The notes below the pieces were generated by a model. It saw only the letters and a program-made list of their open reading frames with translations, searched no databases and was not told the origin of the DNA. Made by a program: the position numbers and the translations under genes. Shown here one piece after another: positions 23,838 to 36,300 of a stretch of 64,000 nucleotides of DNA. Position 1 is the stretch's first letter. Each line of letters opens with the position of its first letter. The stretch is from the NCBI GenBank assembly GCA_003993805.1, contig RSEF01000001.1:143666213-143730212 (forward strand). The letters are read 5' to 3'. Source of the DNA: Himantopus leucocephalus. Lineage: Eukaryota; Chordata; Aves; Charadriiformes; Recurvirostridae.

Positions 23838-26253
23838 AATTTATTTATTTATTCTCTCGAAGATACAATATAGATACAATTTCAGCGAGGACTGCATCTG
23901 TTTCCATTTTTCCCTGCTGTTCAAAAACTAATGAGTGAACCATTCTTCCTGATTCTCATGTATGATGTCTTTCTTGGCTTTCTGCATCACTTTAAGTCTT
24001 CAGACTCCTGAAACTGTCAAAGGACAGAACACTTGCTCAGGCCCTACGGAAGGACTCCCTGGCCTGAGATCATCCTACCTAACCTTGGTACCTATGACGA
24101 GATCTCAGTTGCACGAATTCCTTTTATATTCAGTGAAAGAGACAGGCACCTCCAAAAGAGTAGTTCAGATGAGCTCATCAAACCTGCCTATTTCTCAACA
24201 TTCATTACAAAGGAAACCAAAGGACCCTATAGCTGTGTTCTGTATTACTAACGTAGTCTATATTACTAGACAAAGGTCTGCTTCCCAGTTTTCAGGGGCC
24301 ACTCACATGCCTTGGTTGTCTCATGGTGTGACTAGGGCTGACCACACATTGGCCCAATTCTGTTCTTCATCTCATACTTTATTTTCCATGCAAAGGAAGC
24401 CCAGGCAAAAAGTTGAAAGGAGTGAGGCACCATGATACATTCCAAGAGGTCCTGTCATAGTTTGGACAGGACAGGTCCCCAGCACAATCCTTGGGGAGCA
24501 TTTGTCTCATTAAAAGAAAAGCCTCTGGTGCAATCCACACAACAGACTCACTTTCACCCAGCTCCTATCTTTCTTTTAATTTTCTTTCCATCATGGCATG
24601 ACATATTCCTGTTACAAACAGTTTTCTCCTGTACTGGAAAAGAGAGATTGGTCTGGCTGTATTCACCTGCTTGAGGATACAAGCACTGCAGGTTTCAGCA
24701 AGGGTGGAAGACAGCTTTGGACCTACATCCCGAAGCTTCATTTAAACCCACAACACAAAGCGTGAATGGCATCTCGTGTGGTCACAGCCGTGACAGCATC
24801 TCCTGGGGACAATCTCGAGTTGTACCCCAGAGCGCTCAGTGAGGTGTGGTCACTATAACATGGAGGTCAGCCCAGTATTAACTCACAGCCTCCCCTACTT
24901 GGGAGTTTGCAGCCAACACAACGCTATGCTGGCAGCACTGGGGCTGCTTAGGTTAATGTTAGCTCAGGTACGTCTTTGCAACCTACGTACACAGTGAAGA
25001 CTACGGTGTACACGGTTCCTAAGCAGAACAACCTTTATTCTTTCTCTTTGTTCCAAGAGGAAGCAAAACCAGCTAGTTCCTTGAAGCAGACTGCACTTTA
25101 ACTCTGCTCCCCTTTGAAGCAAACAAACCAGAGTATTACTCCACTTGTTCATTATGAGTGCCGAGACGCTCTTAACAAAAGGAGATCCTTGAAACTGTAT
25201 AAATAGTCAGGGAAAAAATGCCCTGGAAAATGGTTAAGGATCATGTTAGTTTCCCATAGGCAGAGCTTTGGAAACACTGAACTGATTTTTTTCAAGCATG
25301 GAATGCTTTCCAAGATACTCTGAGGACAGTTCCGGAAAACAATTTTCAAGACAACATATTTAAGTTTAAATGGAGCTCAATTAAACTAAATGAGACTTAT
25401 ATAGATAATGATCTGCACACACTATTCCATGGGCTCCAAAGCTAATTTCTAGACTGTTCCCATAAGGAAAAAAATAATGTATACTCACAGCTATTGAGAA
25501 GCATGCTTGCAAATAAGACAGAGGAGGGAAAAACTGGCACGTGGCAGAAACTTTTTATCTGAAATTCAAAAATGTTTCTCAGTTAACAGGACTGGGCCAG
25601 GGGAAGGAGCAAAGGGTATAGAGACCGTGGAGTTATGGTCGGGGCAGTGCTAAACGATGGCCCTACACCCTGTCTGGCATTTTCAGCAAACATCAGGTTT
25701 TTGAGGTCTTTGCACCTTTTTATCCTCCATCTTAGTTTTAAATCTTTGTTCTGTTGCAATACTGGATTTTTAATGGGTCTGGAAAGCTGTATAATTTATA
25801 AATTCCACAGTGAGCAAAAGCACAAACATAACTCTTTGTTTTTAAACACAGCCACATAAAACACTTCTCAAAGGATAAAGCCCAAACTATACATCAAGTC
25901 AGTCAATCAATATTCTGCAGCAGAGCCTACATAATTACCTTTTTCTGTGCTGTAATAGGGCCACATTGTGCTTTATGGCCATCATTAATTATTAAAATAG
26001 TTTCCTGCACTAGCGTGCATCCAGACATAGCACCTGCTATCAGTCTTCTCAGGTCAGAGTCTTTCCCACCGACTTGTGTCTGTCTCGTGGCTATCCGTCT
26101 AGGCCTTCCAGCATTCCCCTGGGATTGCAGTCAAATGCTGTGCAATGTTTCCCTGGCTCACTGTTCAATCCGTCTCCAAAGTCCTTGAGCCTTTTGGAAT
26201 TAAAACCAACCTGTCTACACTTTATTATAAAGAAATACCAGGGAGTTTCAGCC
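23838..26253. other. Non-coding stretch holding the longest open frame of the window
   Basis: A + frame at 23962-24435 is open for 157 codons, with a second overlapping frame at 24033-24251. Neither shows a recognisable domain or good flanking splice sites. A run of ATTT units is at 23838-23855. The stretch 26074-26253 is open in the same frame as the exon that follows, but no promoter or better acceptor was found. Confidence 0.4.
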
Positions 26254-26407
26254 ATGTTTATGAATGAATACAGATTTCCTCCAGTTATATACAAGGATAG
26301 CTTCTGGCACAGAAGGTTTAATACAACAAAACAACAAGATACACACAGCCTGTCACCAGTGGCACCCCACTCAAACCAGTCTGTAGTGGAGGGTGCTCCA
26401 CAAACAG
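26254..26407 (+). CDS. Coding exon of an unidentified split gene (possible first exon)
   Basis: 154 nt from an ATG in fair context (gccATGT) to a donor (ACAG|gtattt). The frame is open and begins MFMNEYRFPPVIYKDSFWHR. The first 20 residues are rich in aromatic residues, Arg and Pro. The remainder is Gln/Ser/Pro-rich and ends in phase 1, matching the next exon. The frame stays open upstream to 26074, so the start could be earlier. Alternatively the exon could begin at 26252 after the AG of 'gggagtttcag', though that acceptor has a poor pyrimidine tract. The sequence reads more like protein than its surroundings, with a biased and non-repetitive residue mix. I do not recognise the family. The short aromatic/proline N-terminus is a little reminiscent of small cilium or sperm-tail proteins, but that is a guess. 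Confidence 0.5.
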
Positions 26408-27154
26408 GTATTTGTAAGCATGTTTTAGCTGGTTACCAGCAATATTGTGGAGTGGCCTGAGGCCTCTAGTTTCTTGAGTTCTTAACACCCAAGACATACA
26501 AAAATCAAAGCAGAAAACTCTCCCAAGATGAGCAGTCCTTCCTTTTCAGCACTTACAAAACATCAATTCACTTTCTAAATGACAGTAGAAGTATTTTGGC
26601 ATGTGTTTTTGCTTAATTTTTTAAATATAAACTCACGTCTTTTGCTCTTGTTTTTGTAACTGTTATATAAATTACCTTTCTGTTTGATTTTCTCCTTTTA
26701 AGTGCTTGCTCTTTTCAGCTGCAGCCTGGCCTCCTCTTATCTACAATGAGAGGAACAGCCTCCATTTTTAACATCTGGTTTTTCTCATATCTAGCTGGCT
26801 GCTTCTTATTCATTTTAACTTGGTCATGATTCTTCATAACAGTAAATGCAAGATGCAATCTACAGCATTTTCAGTATGGTTAATAAACAGCATCTAAATA
26901 CTGACTTGTATACAGAAGCTGTAGACACATTTGAAGCATTTCAATTTGTACTTATGGTTTTCTCAGTGCTTAATGCTACCTATCTTTAAGCGTCAATGCT
27001 ACCTATCTTTAAGCGTCAAACTCATGTGAGAGAGAATTTCTGAATTTTTTGCAATAATTAAAAAAAAAGACACTTTTAACAGGTATTATTTTATTTCACA
27101 TGATTATTGTCAGGGCATCTGTCCATATTAGATCCTAACTCTCCTTCTCTGCAG
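26408..27154. other. Candidate intron
   Basis: AT-rich intron-like sequence between two candidate exons, ending in a good acceptor (ctccttctctgcag). It contains the tandem duplication at 26972-27017 and nothing else recognised. Confidence 0.45.
26972..27017. repeat. Perfect 23-bp tandem duplication
   Basis: A 23-bp unit starting aatgctacctatcttt occurs twice in direct succession without mismatch, at 26972-26994 and 26995-27017. It lies about 140 bases before the predicted exon at 27155. Confidence 0.95.
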
Positions 27155-27202
27155 GTCTGCACCTCATTCCAGCTCAAGAAAAAAGACGTGCAGGATATCC
27201 CG
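27155..27202 (+). CDS. Coding exon of the unidentified split gene
   Basis: 48 nt between a strong acceptor (aactctccttctctgcag) and a consensus donor (CCCG|gtaagc). It takes one base from the previous exon and reads GLHLIPAQEKRRAGYP, leaving one base over (phase 1 in, phase 1 out). It is one of the two or three best-defined exons here, because both splice sites are good and the phase agrees with 26254-26407. At 48 nt it can be skipped without breaking the frame. The peptide is basic, with Lys-Arg-Arg in the middle. Family unknown. Confidence 0.55.
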
Positions 27203-27315
27203 GTAAGCCATGAATTAGGGACAGAATCACTTCTTTGGTAGGTGATATCCCTTGAACATACTTATTTAGTATCTAAACCAGCATGATTTGTCCCTATCCC
27301 TTTCTGACTCAACAG

Positions 27316-27347
27316 TTTTTTACCCCAAAGGAAGGATTTCTGAAAAA
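27316..27347 (+). CDS. Possible short coding exon of the split gene
   Basis: 32 nt after a good acceptor (ccctttctgactcaacag), ending at AAAAA|gtaata, a mediocre donor. With one base from the previous exon it reads VFYPKGRISEK and ends on a codon boundary. The intron before it would be only 113 nt. If this exon is wrong, another exon that changes phase from 1 to 0 must exist between 27202 and 30261, because the later candidates need it. Confidence 0.38.
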
Positions 27348-29443
27348 GTAATAAGCTAGCGAAAGCATGGCTCGTTTTAGAATTACAGTTTTATTAGCCA
27401 CCATGGCTGTTCTGCAGTTATCGCATGCACAATTCCCCACTTGGGGAAGAAGCATTTAAGAGTACCTAGCAACAATACACAATAGGTTAGGACAGAGAGT
27501 GAAGAACAACAACTGCAAGAGGAATTAAAGCAGGTGGTAAATAATTATCTCATTGATATTTGGTCACAATACAGGGTTTAGCACTTCCACTCCTATGCAA
27601 AGCTCCACAAAGTCTTTCAGCACCCTAATAAGCCTATCATTAGGTTTTACACCCTCTCAGCTCTGACTGCCATATTGCTCAGGATGAACCCACTAACCCA
27701 CTCACAGTTACCAGGTTTAATTGAGGTCTCCCATCACGAAGCAGTTAAGCATTATTCTGCTTCGCTAAATCCTGGTTAGATCTCACTGGGAAGAATGTGA
27801 AGGAGACTGATCGCTTTCCAATGTAATACTGTTGAAAAAATTGCATTAATTCCTTCGCTAGACCCATCTAAAAAGAAAAATCAAAGCTCCTTTTTCAGCC
27901 TAAAGCCCACATGGGTTTAAAGTTCAGTTGCACTGTGACACTGCAGGGGACAGCCTGATTCTTCACTGCATCACCCCACATGTGCAGTGGCTCGCAGCTG
28001 TGCAAAAGCAAGTGCAGAACGTCTGTGCATATTGGTCAGTGTTCTTTGGGCACTTTTGTACTCCATAATGGACATCCTGAACTTTGTGAGAGCTGAAGCC
28101 ACTGCAAACAAGGAGCAAGATGACATAACAACATATTCTCTCTCCCTCCTTTTTTTTTTTTTTTTGTTTTCCTAATGTTAGTTTTAATTTAATTGGACTT
28201 TGTGATTGCTAGGTTTCCACTTAGGTTACAACAGCTTCAGCAATTCTAAACTCCCCAAAGTCTCAGTAAATGGGCTGGCTGCCTGAAATAGTTACGGGAA
28301 AGACCTCCTAAATATTACCCCTTTCCTCTGGGCATGCTAAAGGCTTGGAGATAGCTGCATGGAGAAAATTCCTATATATAGCCAGATAAATTAAAGAGAG
28401 AATATTGAAAAAGATGAACCACTTGTGTAACAATTTAAATAAGAGTGTCGTATGAACCATAACCTGGACTCAAGCACAGTGTATCAACTGCTTTCATGTG
28501 CTGTTTTGTAAGACAACTTACCTTGACTTTCTTATTGCCTAATGGGCACTAAGAAAAATAAAATCTAGTTTATCATAAGCATCAGAGAATTTTTTAACCT
28601 GCTTATTATTCTAATTATCCTGTTGAAACAGATCAGTTTAGGCTTTCCAACAATATTACCAAGCTTCTAATAAAATTACATAAAGATACATAAAAAGACT
28701 CTGTGGAACATATTTTTAAAATAATTTATAGTCCCTGTTCAGGGAAAGTCATCACCTGAAAATTCAGTCGAGGTCTGAGATTTTCAGTGCTCAGGAGTGT
28801 GATATTTCAAAAACTCAGTATGTCCATATTTCAAAAGCTCAGAACAGTCAGAGTCTACAAAATCAAGGGCTGTAATGTAAAACTTATCAGCTCAAATCCC
28901 ATGATGTTGCAATCAAAGACAGGAAGTAGTCATAGGGTCAAATCTTTATGAAACCTGGAAAACAGCCTTCAGGTTACCATCCCTAAATTTCAGTGACAAA
29001 AGCCCTCAGGTAAATGAGACTAGGATATGGCAAAGATACTGTATGCTTGCATTATCTTATTTCAGTTGCTATTAATTTGCTTTGAATAACGAATTCAACA
29101 CATCAGTTTACAGCTACAGGAAGTACTATTTTATACAGAGATTCATAATAGGGAAGTTTCTTCCTTTCTAAAACACACTACAGTTTGTAAAATACTCCCC
29201 ATACCGAAAATAGGGAATATAAACTTCTCGAGCACAGCCACTTATTTTTATATACAAGCATATCGTGACAGTAGTTTCTGTTTCCAACCAGCAGCTGCTA
29301 CTGTCTCAGCATGTGAAAGGATAAGAAAATGGCTGGCCTTTTCATCCGCAAGCCTGCTGACTATATTATTAGAGAGTAATGCAACTGTTTCTCTGGGTCT
29401 CAGGTTCTGCTTCCTCGCTGGGTGCCACAGTCTCCCTGTGCAG
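27348..29443. other. Candidate intron
   Basis: AT-rich sequence with a 16-base T run at 28150-28165. Nothing else was recognised. The open frame at 27987-28175 runs into the T tract and has no support. Confidence 0.45.
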
Positions 29444-29545
29444 ATCAATACAACAGCGTGTGCGAAACCGAAGGACACCAAAGTTGAATTCAGACTGAAA
29501 TACTGGCCACAATTCAGAAGCGAAAATGAGATTCTGGGAAATGCT
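29444..29545 (+). CDS. Possible coding exon of the split gene (weak)
   Basis: 102 nt after the acceptor 'gtctccctgtgcag', ending at AATGCT|gtatgt. The frame is open and begins INTTACAKPKDTKVEFRLKY, phase 0 in and 0 out. It fits between the candidates at 27316 and 30261, but can also be left out without changing the frame. The same frame stays open through a 15-unit AAT microsatellite (29714-29758), where it would encode poly-Asn, so openness alone means little. The GT donor is acceptable but not strong. Other acceptors nearby (ggtctcag at 29403) give different frames. Confidence 0.27.
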
Positions 29546-29713
29546 GTATGTGCTCCATCATTACTGAGTGAACAGGCTAGTGATGGCGAAAAGTTAGAGC
29601 TTTTGACTTCTCTGTCTACAGAAACTCTGTGGGACTGTAGGCGCCCAAAGATTATCTATGCACAGACTATGCAATTTGGTGACTGCTGTGCATTGGGAAA
29701 CGTTACACTACAA

Positions 29714-29758
<45 letters not shown>
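29714..29758. repeat. (AAT)15 microsatellite
   Basis: Fifteen uninterrupted AAT units. Translated, they would be poly-Asn on + and poly-Ile or poly-Tyr-type runs in other frames. Long open frames on both strands here (29438-29830 +, 29708-30007 -) are partly artefacts of this repeat. The locus is likely to vary in length between individuals. Confidence 0.98.
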
Positions 29759-30260
29759 TATTTCTTCTTTTGCAAAAGGAATGTTTCTGACAAAACCTGC
29801 AAACTTCTTCCAATCATTTGTAGGGAATAAGAGGGTATGACGCTGGTACAGAGTGATCGCAAAGCTCAAAACATTACCTCCAGGTATATTAATCCTACCT
29901 AATAGGCAACATTCCCATTGTATCCCCAGGTCCCTCACAATCTCCAGCATACTGGTCATGACAGTCTCTCTGGGAAAAGGGGAAGAATGAGCAACCCTTG
30001 CGCACACACAGAGGCAACTTCAACCCAACAAGGCAAGCTCACACCTTTCTTAAACTGACTGTCACTTTTGAATCCCTTGAGGTTTTTGTTTACCCCCTTG
30101 AGAGATCCAAAAATATTCCAGTTTTGACAGAGGGGTAAGCACCATCCCCTTGAAAGCTGGTATAGCCCAAATCAGCTCACGACTTCAGAAAAAATCTGGC
30201 ATAAATGAAATTGTCCAAAACAACACCAGTCTGTGGGAAAGCAAGTCTCCTATAGCTTAG

Positions 30261-30364
30261 GTGAGACATCTACCTACCAGATTCCTATTGCCCTCCACCT
30301 TGCTCTATGATTTCTTCGGAATGGCTACGCTGCCTGGAACTGAAGAATACACCTTGATTTATAG
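30261..30364 (+). CDS. Possible coding exon of the split gene
   Basis: 104 nt ending at a consensus donor (TATAG|gtaagt). The frame is open and contains LLYDFFGMATLPGTEEYTLI. It ends after two bases of a codon (phase 2), which fits the exon at 49491. The start is uncertain. The acceptor 'tatagcttag' before 30261 gives phase 0 and fits the upstream candidates. An alternative acceptor (ctacctaccag before 30281) would need a different upstream phase. The other two frames contain stops. The peptide opens hydrophobic and then has acidic and polar residues. Family unknown. If correct, the following intron is about 19 kb. Confidence 0.38.
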
Positions 30365-33300
30365 GTAAGTGAAAGCATGGAGTCTGGAGATGTTTATAGT
30401 GTATGTAGCAGTAAATCATATTTGGACATAGTTTCCATAGTCCTCCTTCTCTCTCTTCCTTTCAATCATTTTTATGACCTTTTTACTAGCATAAGTCAAG
30501 TTAAGTTCACACTGAAACTACAGCTGGTTGCCTAACATTTTCTCCGTGTATAATCATTATAAATTCCAAATCTGCCAACACACAACAGCGTGACAGGAAA
30601 TTTTTAATAAATAAAATTAGTCAGAGAAAGGGCATCACCTGTTTTCTTTATTATAAAGTGTCATCAGCTGTATGTGCTAAGTCCTCTGTATAAGAGAATT
30701 TCTTCAGACATTTAAAGGCCACGTATTATTTCCTTTACACAGTTACTACACTGCCCTCACATATTTAGATTTTTTTTAGTAAGAGGTTAAGAAAAGAAAC
30801 AATCTTTCTTCAGTCAGCATCATTCTTTTTTTTTTAACGTGCTGAAGTTAGCTATGTTTTTTCTGCTCTTCTTATAAAATGAATAGTTACAAGCTACACA
30901 GGAGGTGACAAAAGCCAGGTGGCTTATCTGAAGTGCAGCTCTCTGGAGGTGAACTATCACCTGTGGCTCAAGGAATTTGAAATTTCTAGAAGAGGATATT
31001 TAGAAGTAGTTCAGTATTTCCCCCAATCACTGTGTCATCCATGAAATCACTTGAATGTGATCTCCAGAGACTGACAATGTTAAACATATTCTGACCTAAA
31101 AGCAGTATCGCAGAACTACAGGGAAAAGTGAATTTGTCGTAATTCGAGTTAAAGTGGAAAAAAAAAGACAAACATAATTTGCCTGGCTTCTCATGCCACT
31201 GATGAATGCTGATGCTTTGAATGAAGTCAATAATTTTCTTTGTGTTTCTCAAGGTCTTCTTTTGGGTGAAAAATCACAATGACAGTGCTCTATGAAGCTC
31301 TAATCATTGTCATCTAAACTCTGCTTGTGTGGTTCAAAGTATGTTTTGAAAGAGTTTGGCTAAAAAATACAGTTATTTTATAAATAAAGATATTTTGCTT
31401 TGGCTTAGCTAACAACACCTTCACTATGTATTTCCTTCTATGGGTGTTACTAGGGCAGCAACATAGCAATCTGTGCTAACAATCTCCACTCTCTGAAACC
31501 GACTTCAAATAGATTTCTCAAAGGTCACAGACTACTAGTGTGAAATTCTTACCTCCCTTCTAGCTGGCTGCCACAAACAACTGTGCTGTATAATCTCAGT
31601 TGTAAATTAATCAAGTTCCATCTTAAGACAGGGCAAGTCATTGCTACCCTTAGCATCAGTGGCACCTGCTCCTCTGCTCTTTAAAAGGTCTTTTCAGAGC
31701 ACAGAAGGGTTCATATGTCTACAGCTGTATAGTCCACTACACTGGATTAAGATACCTGCTGCATTACGCGGGGAGATGGGATGTGGATTGTGAAGGAAAC
31801 AGATGAAAACATCTAGGGCTGGTTTGGGAGACAATGTTCAAAAATGTCTGGTTTCCTGTTGAAGTTTTTCTCTTTTTTTTAGTGCCATAGTAGAAGGAAT
31901 CTACCTCCTTCTCCTTTTTTCGCATCACCCTGGACATTAGGCCCTATCCAAATTTAGTAGGAGAGCTCCAAGGCAAGGGACTATTTGCATCAGCCCTGCT
32001 TCTCGAAAAAGGGATCTTGGAAGAAAGACTATTGAGCAGGTATTTGATGTGTCGGCTATCAGAGGTAGGGACTTAAACCTGGAGGGAAAGTACAACATTA
32101 TTCCCTCTTCTCCTGCAATTTTCCCCATCTCCAGCTAGACGACCACACTCCCATCAACAATGTAATCGGATCAATATAGTTCACTGTCTGTGAGTAGCTT
32201 TCCCAGGACAACAATCTGTTGCTGAAAAAAAAAATTACGGCATTTGAAGAGATGTTGTGCTTTTAGAGAAGAATGGGATTGCTTTCTAAGACACAGTGGG
32301 AAGTTTCTGAAAAACACAGCTTATAAAATAAATTCTTGTGGTTGTCTATAAAAGGTATGTTTGCAACTCATAGACAAGGCCAACTATTTTGCAAGTGGAT
32401 TGTGGTGGCTGATGTCCATTAGGAAAAAATAATTCTTTTTAAGACAAATGACCTCATCACAGACAAAGTAAACATTTAAAAATAGGATAAAGCACAATTG
32501 TTTTCAATAATGTCAAAGAGTGGAGCACATAGCACCCATGATTCTGCTTCCTACTTCAAAATTTGGGACTACGTAAGGTTTATTCAAGTCTTCTGAAAAA
32601 AGACTGTGACCTGATCAGACAAAAAGTCTTCTTTGTAAAACTACAAGATATTTGAAAGGCAGTCCCCTCATTTTTGCAACACAAATTACCTCACTCACTT
32701 CCCTACCCAATATTGTTAAAATGAAATATGCACTTGACTAAACCACTGAAGATGTCATAAGAAGGTGAAACTGACTATGTCAAAGTGCTTCTATAAACGT
32801 TAGACCATTTTTATTTAAATGTATCTCCACTTACATTAAAAATAAAACTGCATTTCTCTAAATCATGACATTTAAACTCTGACACAGAAAACTAATTGGA
32901 GAAAACAGTTGCTTTTCAAAGATGGACTTTGAAGCTGAAATATTCTTTTAAATTCATCAAATGCAAATGTAAAACAATGGTAAAAATTACTTATCATAGA
33001 TTACTAACATTTTAATCTGAAAATACACAGTTACATCACTTAGGTAATTTTTTTTTTTACAAGTATAAATCTAAAAGTTAACACTGGTATTGAATTATGT
33101 TTGAAAAGGAACATCAAATTAATAAACTTGATCATAGTTTCTGTCTGTAACATGGAGAAGACAACTGATCCAGCACTAATAAATATAGAAAGCCAGAATA
33201 ATATTAACTCTTGCCATTAGACTCCACCACTTCACCTATCACACTAGAAGTCCACTGTCATCTTTCAATCTAACACAACACCTCCTGGGTTTCTTAGTTC

Positions 33301-36300
33301 GGAAAAGAAAAACAATTTCAGCTTCACTTTTGAAACTTTATTTAAAAGGCTACGGACTATTGGGACACTAGCAGAGGGCAGTTCAGAACTCAGGATATTA
33401 AACAAACTGACATTTCAGCAGAGTTAAGTTAGGCACTGTCCCTTCTCTAGCCTTGTATTGCATATTCAAGTGGGTTTTATGACTTCATCTGCCTATGGCA
33501 AACAAAATTTTACTACTTGAAGTTACTGCGGGACACTGCTCTGCCAGTCCCAAATGCTGAACTGCAGCGATCTGAGGAAGAACCAGGCATGTTTGTTGTT
33601 CAAGCAACTGAGTACATTCTATGTAGTTCACAGCCTACATATTTTGTTTACATTCCCTATATGAAGTCAGATCTATCAAAAATCAGAGCAGTTACCTAGC
33701 CAGCACTTAAAAGTCATAATTCTAGTAGAATATGAAAATACAAATATGTCCCAGGGCTTGTGTTAGATGAGAGACTGATAAAACCAAGGGTCACCATTAC
33801 GCAAGACCTCCAGTGACTTACATTGCTACGAAGTACCACTGTCAGTTCAGCCATACAAAACACATTGAGTGTCACAAGTGGAAGAATACAGGACAGTGCA
33901 GATGGACCTTGAGTATGAGACTTCTTACATTTTAAAGATGAAAAACATGCAGCAAATCAGTCCTATGGTCGTGGCACCTTATAGCCTCTGTCCCAAGAGA
34001 AAAATGTTGTACACCCGGTTTGTGAAGAATATAAAAAGCATGATGTAGCAGTTCTCACAGATCCTAAGTCTACAGCCCTTCCTTTCCCCTTAACTGCTAT
34101 ATAGTGTGGAAAGACATCTGTAAGACCCCTTCTGATGCAAAGAGGCTGTGGCTACATTAGCATTTTAATTCAGAGAAGTGCTGAGCTGTTGAAGCAAAAG
34201 CCATCTTCCCCACTTTTTGTGCACTGATGCAAATTTCAAAGTGGCTTGGTGTAAGCAGGCCAGGTACCTGTGGAGGAAATTAAACTAGATTATTTGCTCC
34301 ATGTGCATATCATGAACAATTCCCCCTTAGTTAGGACACACAGATCTTAACCTACTACTCTTTGGATTACCACAACAAAATCCTCAAGCATTTACTGAGG
34401 CCACGTGCTTTAACAAAAGTTCTCAAAACACCAAGAGTTGTATTCTGAAATACAAATATGCTTGTCATGCTATATAAACAGGCAATGACATCTGTACTTT
34501 TGTATTTACTGTCAGCCACCATCCATCAGGTCTTGCTTACTTCTGTACTCATCTACCCTACCCTTCTGCTTTGATACCCTTTGCATTTCTTACCCGCTGT
34601 ACTTTTCTGTACTTTTTTTTCCTATTCCTAATTTGAAGCCCTTGTTTCTTGCAACAACCTCTTTTACTCTCCTCCCTCTTCCACTGCTGTCTTTCCTGAT
34701 GGCAGAACCAACCCTTCCAGCACCTGAGAACCACTGTAGTTCTGCATGGGGTGCAGATGAAATGACACTGACCATCAGCCTGGACCACAATAGGCCCAAG
34801 AGCTCCTATAGCAGCAGCTAAAGCCAGTGAAATAACAGCACGTTGCTGCCTCATGTGTTGCCACCAGGGATGAGAGGTCTATTATCAGTGCCGTATTAAA
34901 TTCCAAACAAAGGCAGTCATCTTTCTGAAAACCTGTGACAACAATTGGACCCTAGGGCAGCCCATGTCATCTCATCCTAGTAGAGAGCTCTTGAAGAGAG
35001 ATCTGTCCATGACAGCTTCAAAGTCCACGTGCTATACTGGGAACCTTGCAGAAGACATTGTATTTGAGGAATTAGTAATCTTGAACAGGCCACATCTGCT
35101 CTATTGTGTGTTGCTGTTGGCGCTTGAGAAGCCTTTATGCTAGTAATGCAATCTGTAACTTACAATATTTTTGGGAAAGGTAAACCGTACGTGGGTCAAG
35201 GGGCGGAATGTAGCGATCCTGACTGGGATACCACTGTACACCAAGGAACCAGTGATCCACATAGCTAATCTGAGCTGGAGCAAGGCTGTGCTGTGCTGAG
35301 CTATGCTGCATGTCCAGCCTGGCCTTCAGGCTGTGCTGTTGTGACCTGTACCCCTCTAGCTTGGACCATTCTTCAAACAGAACAGGCAGAGCACAGCCTG
35401 GAGCAGACTCACCACAAACACCTTTAGCCTTTACATGAGGGGCAGGCAGGAAGAAAGCTTGACTGCTGAAAGCTTTGGCAGCAGGAAAGGGAAGGCAATC
35501 TCTGGGATTCAATTCAGAGCAGAGGGCATGGGCCACGAGGCTGGAAGGGCATGATCACTCTGAGCAGCGCTTAGACTTTTGGCTGAAACAGAAGACAGAT
35601 AATTTCTCCTAAGAGTTGGAGTAGGAGATGAGGTAAGAAGCTTTTGACTGTCAGAGGACAGTAGAAGGACAGGATGAGAGGCCACCTTTCTTTCTTGTAA
35701 AACTTCATCAGCCAGCTCCACCTCACTAAAATGTTATGGTCAATCACTACTCATCTTTCGCTAGCTGTGTGCTGAAATCTTCCTGAGGGACTGAATCTAT
35801 AAACACTAGTTCCAAAAAAAGCATAATACACCAGACTAGCAGAAAGCATGTGGGATGGCTGATTCTCCTATAATGACTGGATTTTTTGGTAATGCAATTG
35901 CCATGTGAAAAACAAACAGCAAATACAATTGTAATAAAAGAGTGAACTTTCTACCCACACATCAGATTTGGGAGAACCGAAAACAATGTTTCCTGCAGGT
36001 TCTGCCCTTCTTCTGGAGGGATCCACCTACTTCTCCACTGCTCTGGAGCAAGACAAGCACACAAATACCATGAACATTACAATGGGTCTGGCTCCCCCTG
36101 TGTTGTTCTCTTCTCCAACATGAACCCCGAAGTTGTATCTCTGAGTTGTGCTCAAGACTTACACACTGTTCCTCTGCTGCTTTTGGGTCTGAGGAGCCTT
36201 GCTCACATTCTCTGCCTCAAAATCCCCTGACAAGTCTGGCAGTCATGCAAAGTGTTATTTAAATTATCATGTGGGGATTGCTGCGTTTTGCTTCTGCACT

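Noticed and set aside
34558..34854. 98-codon minus-strand open frame with a hydrophobic start resembling a signal peptide
   Set aside because: The remainder is Lys/Arg-rich low complexity from a pyrimidine-rich tract on +, with no supporting signals.
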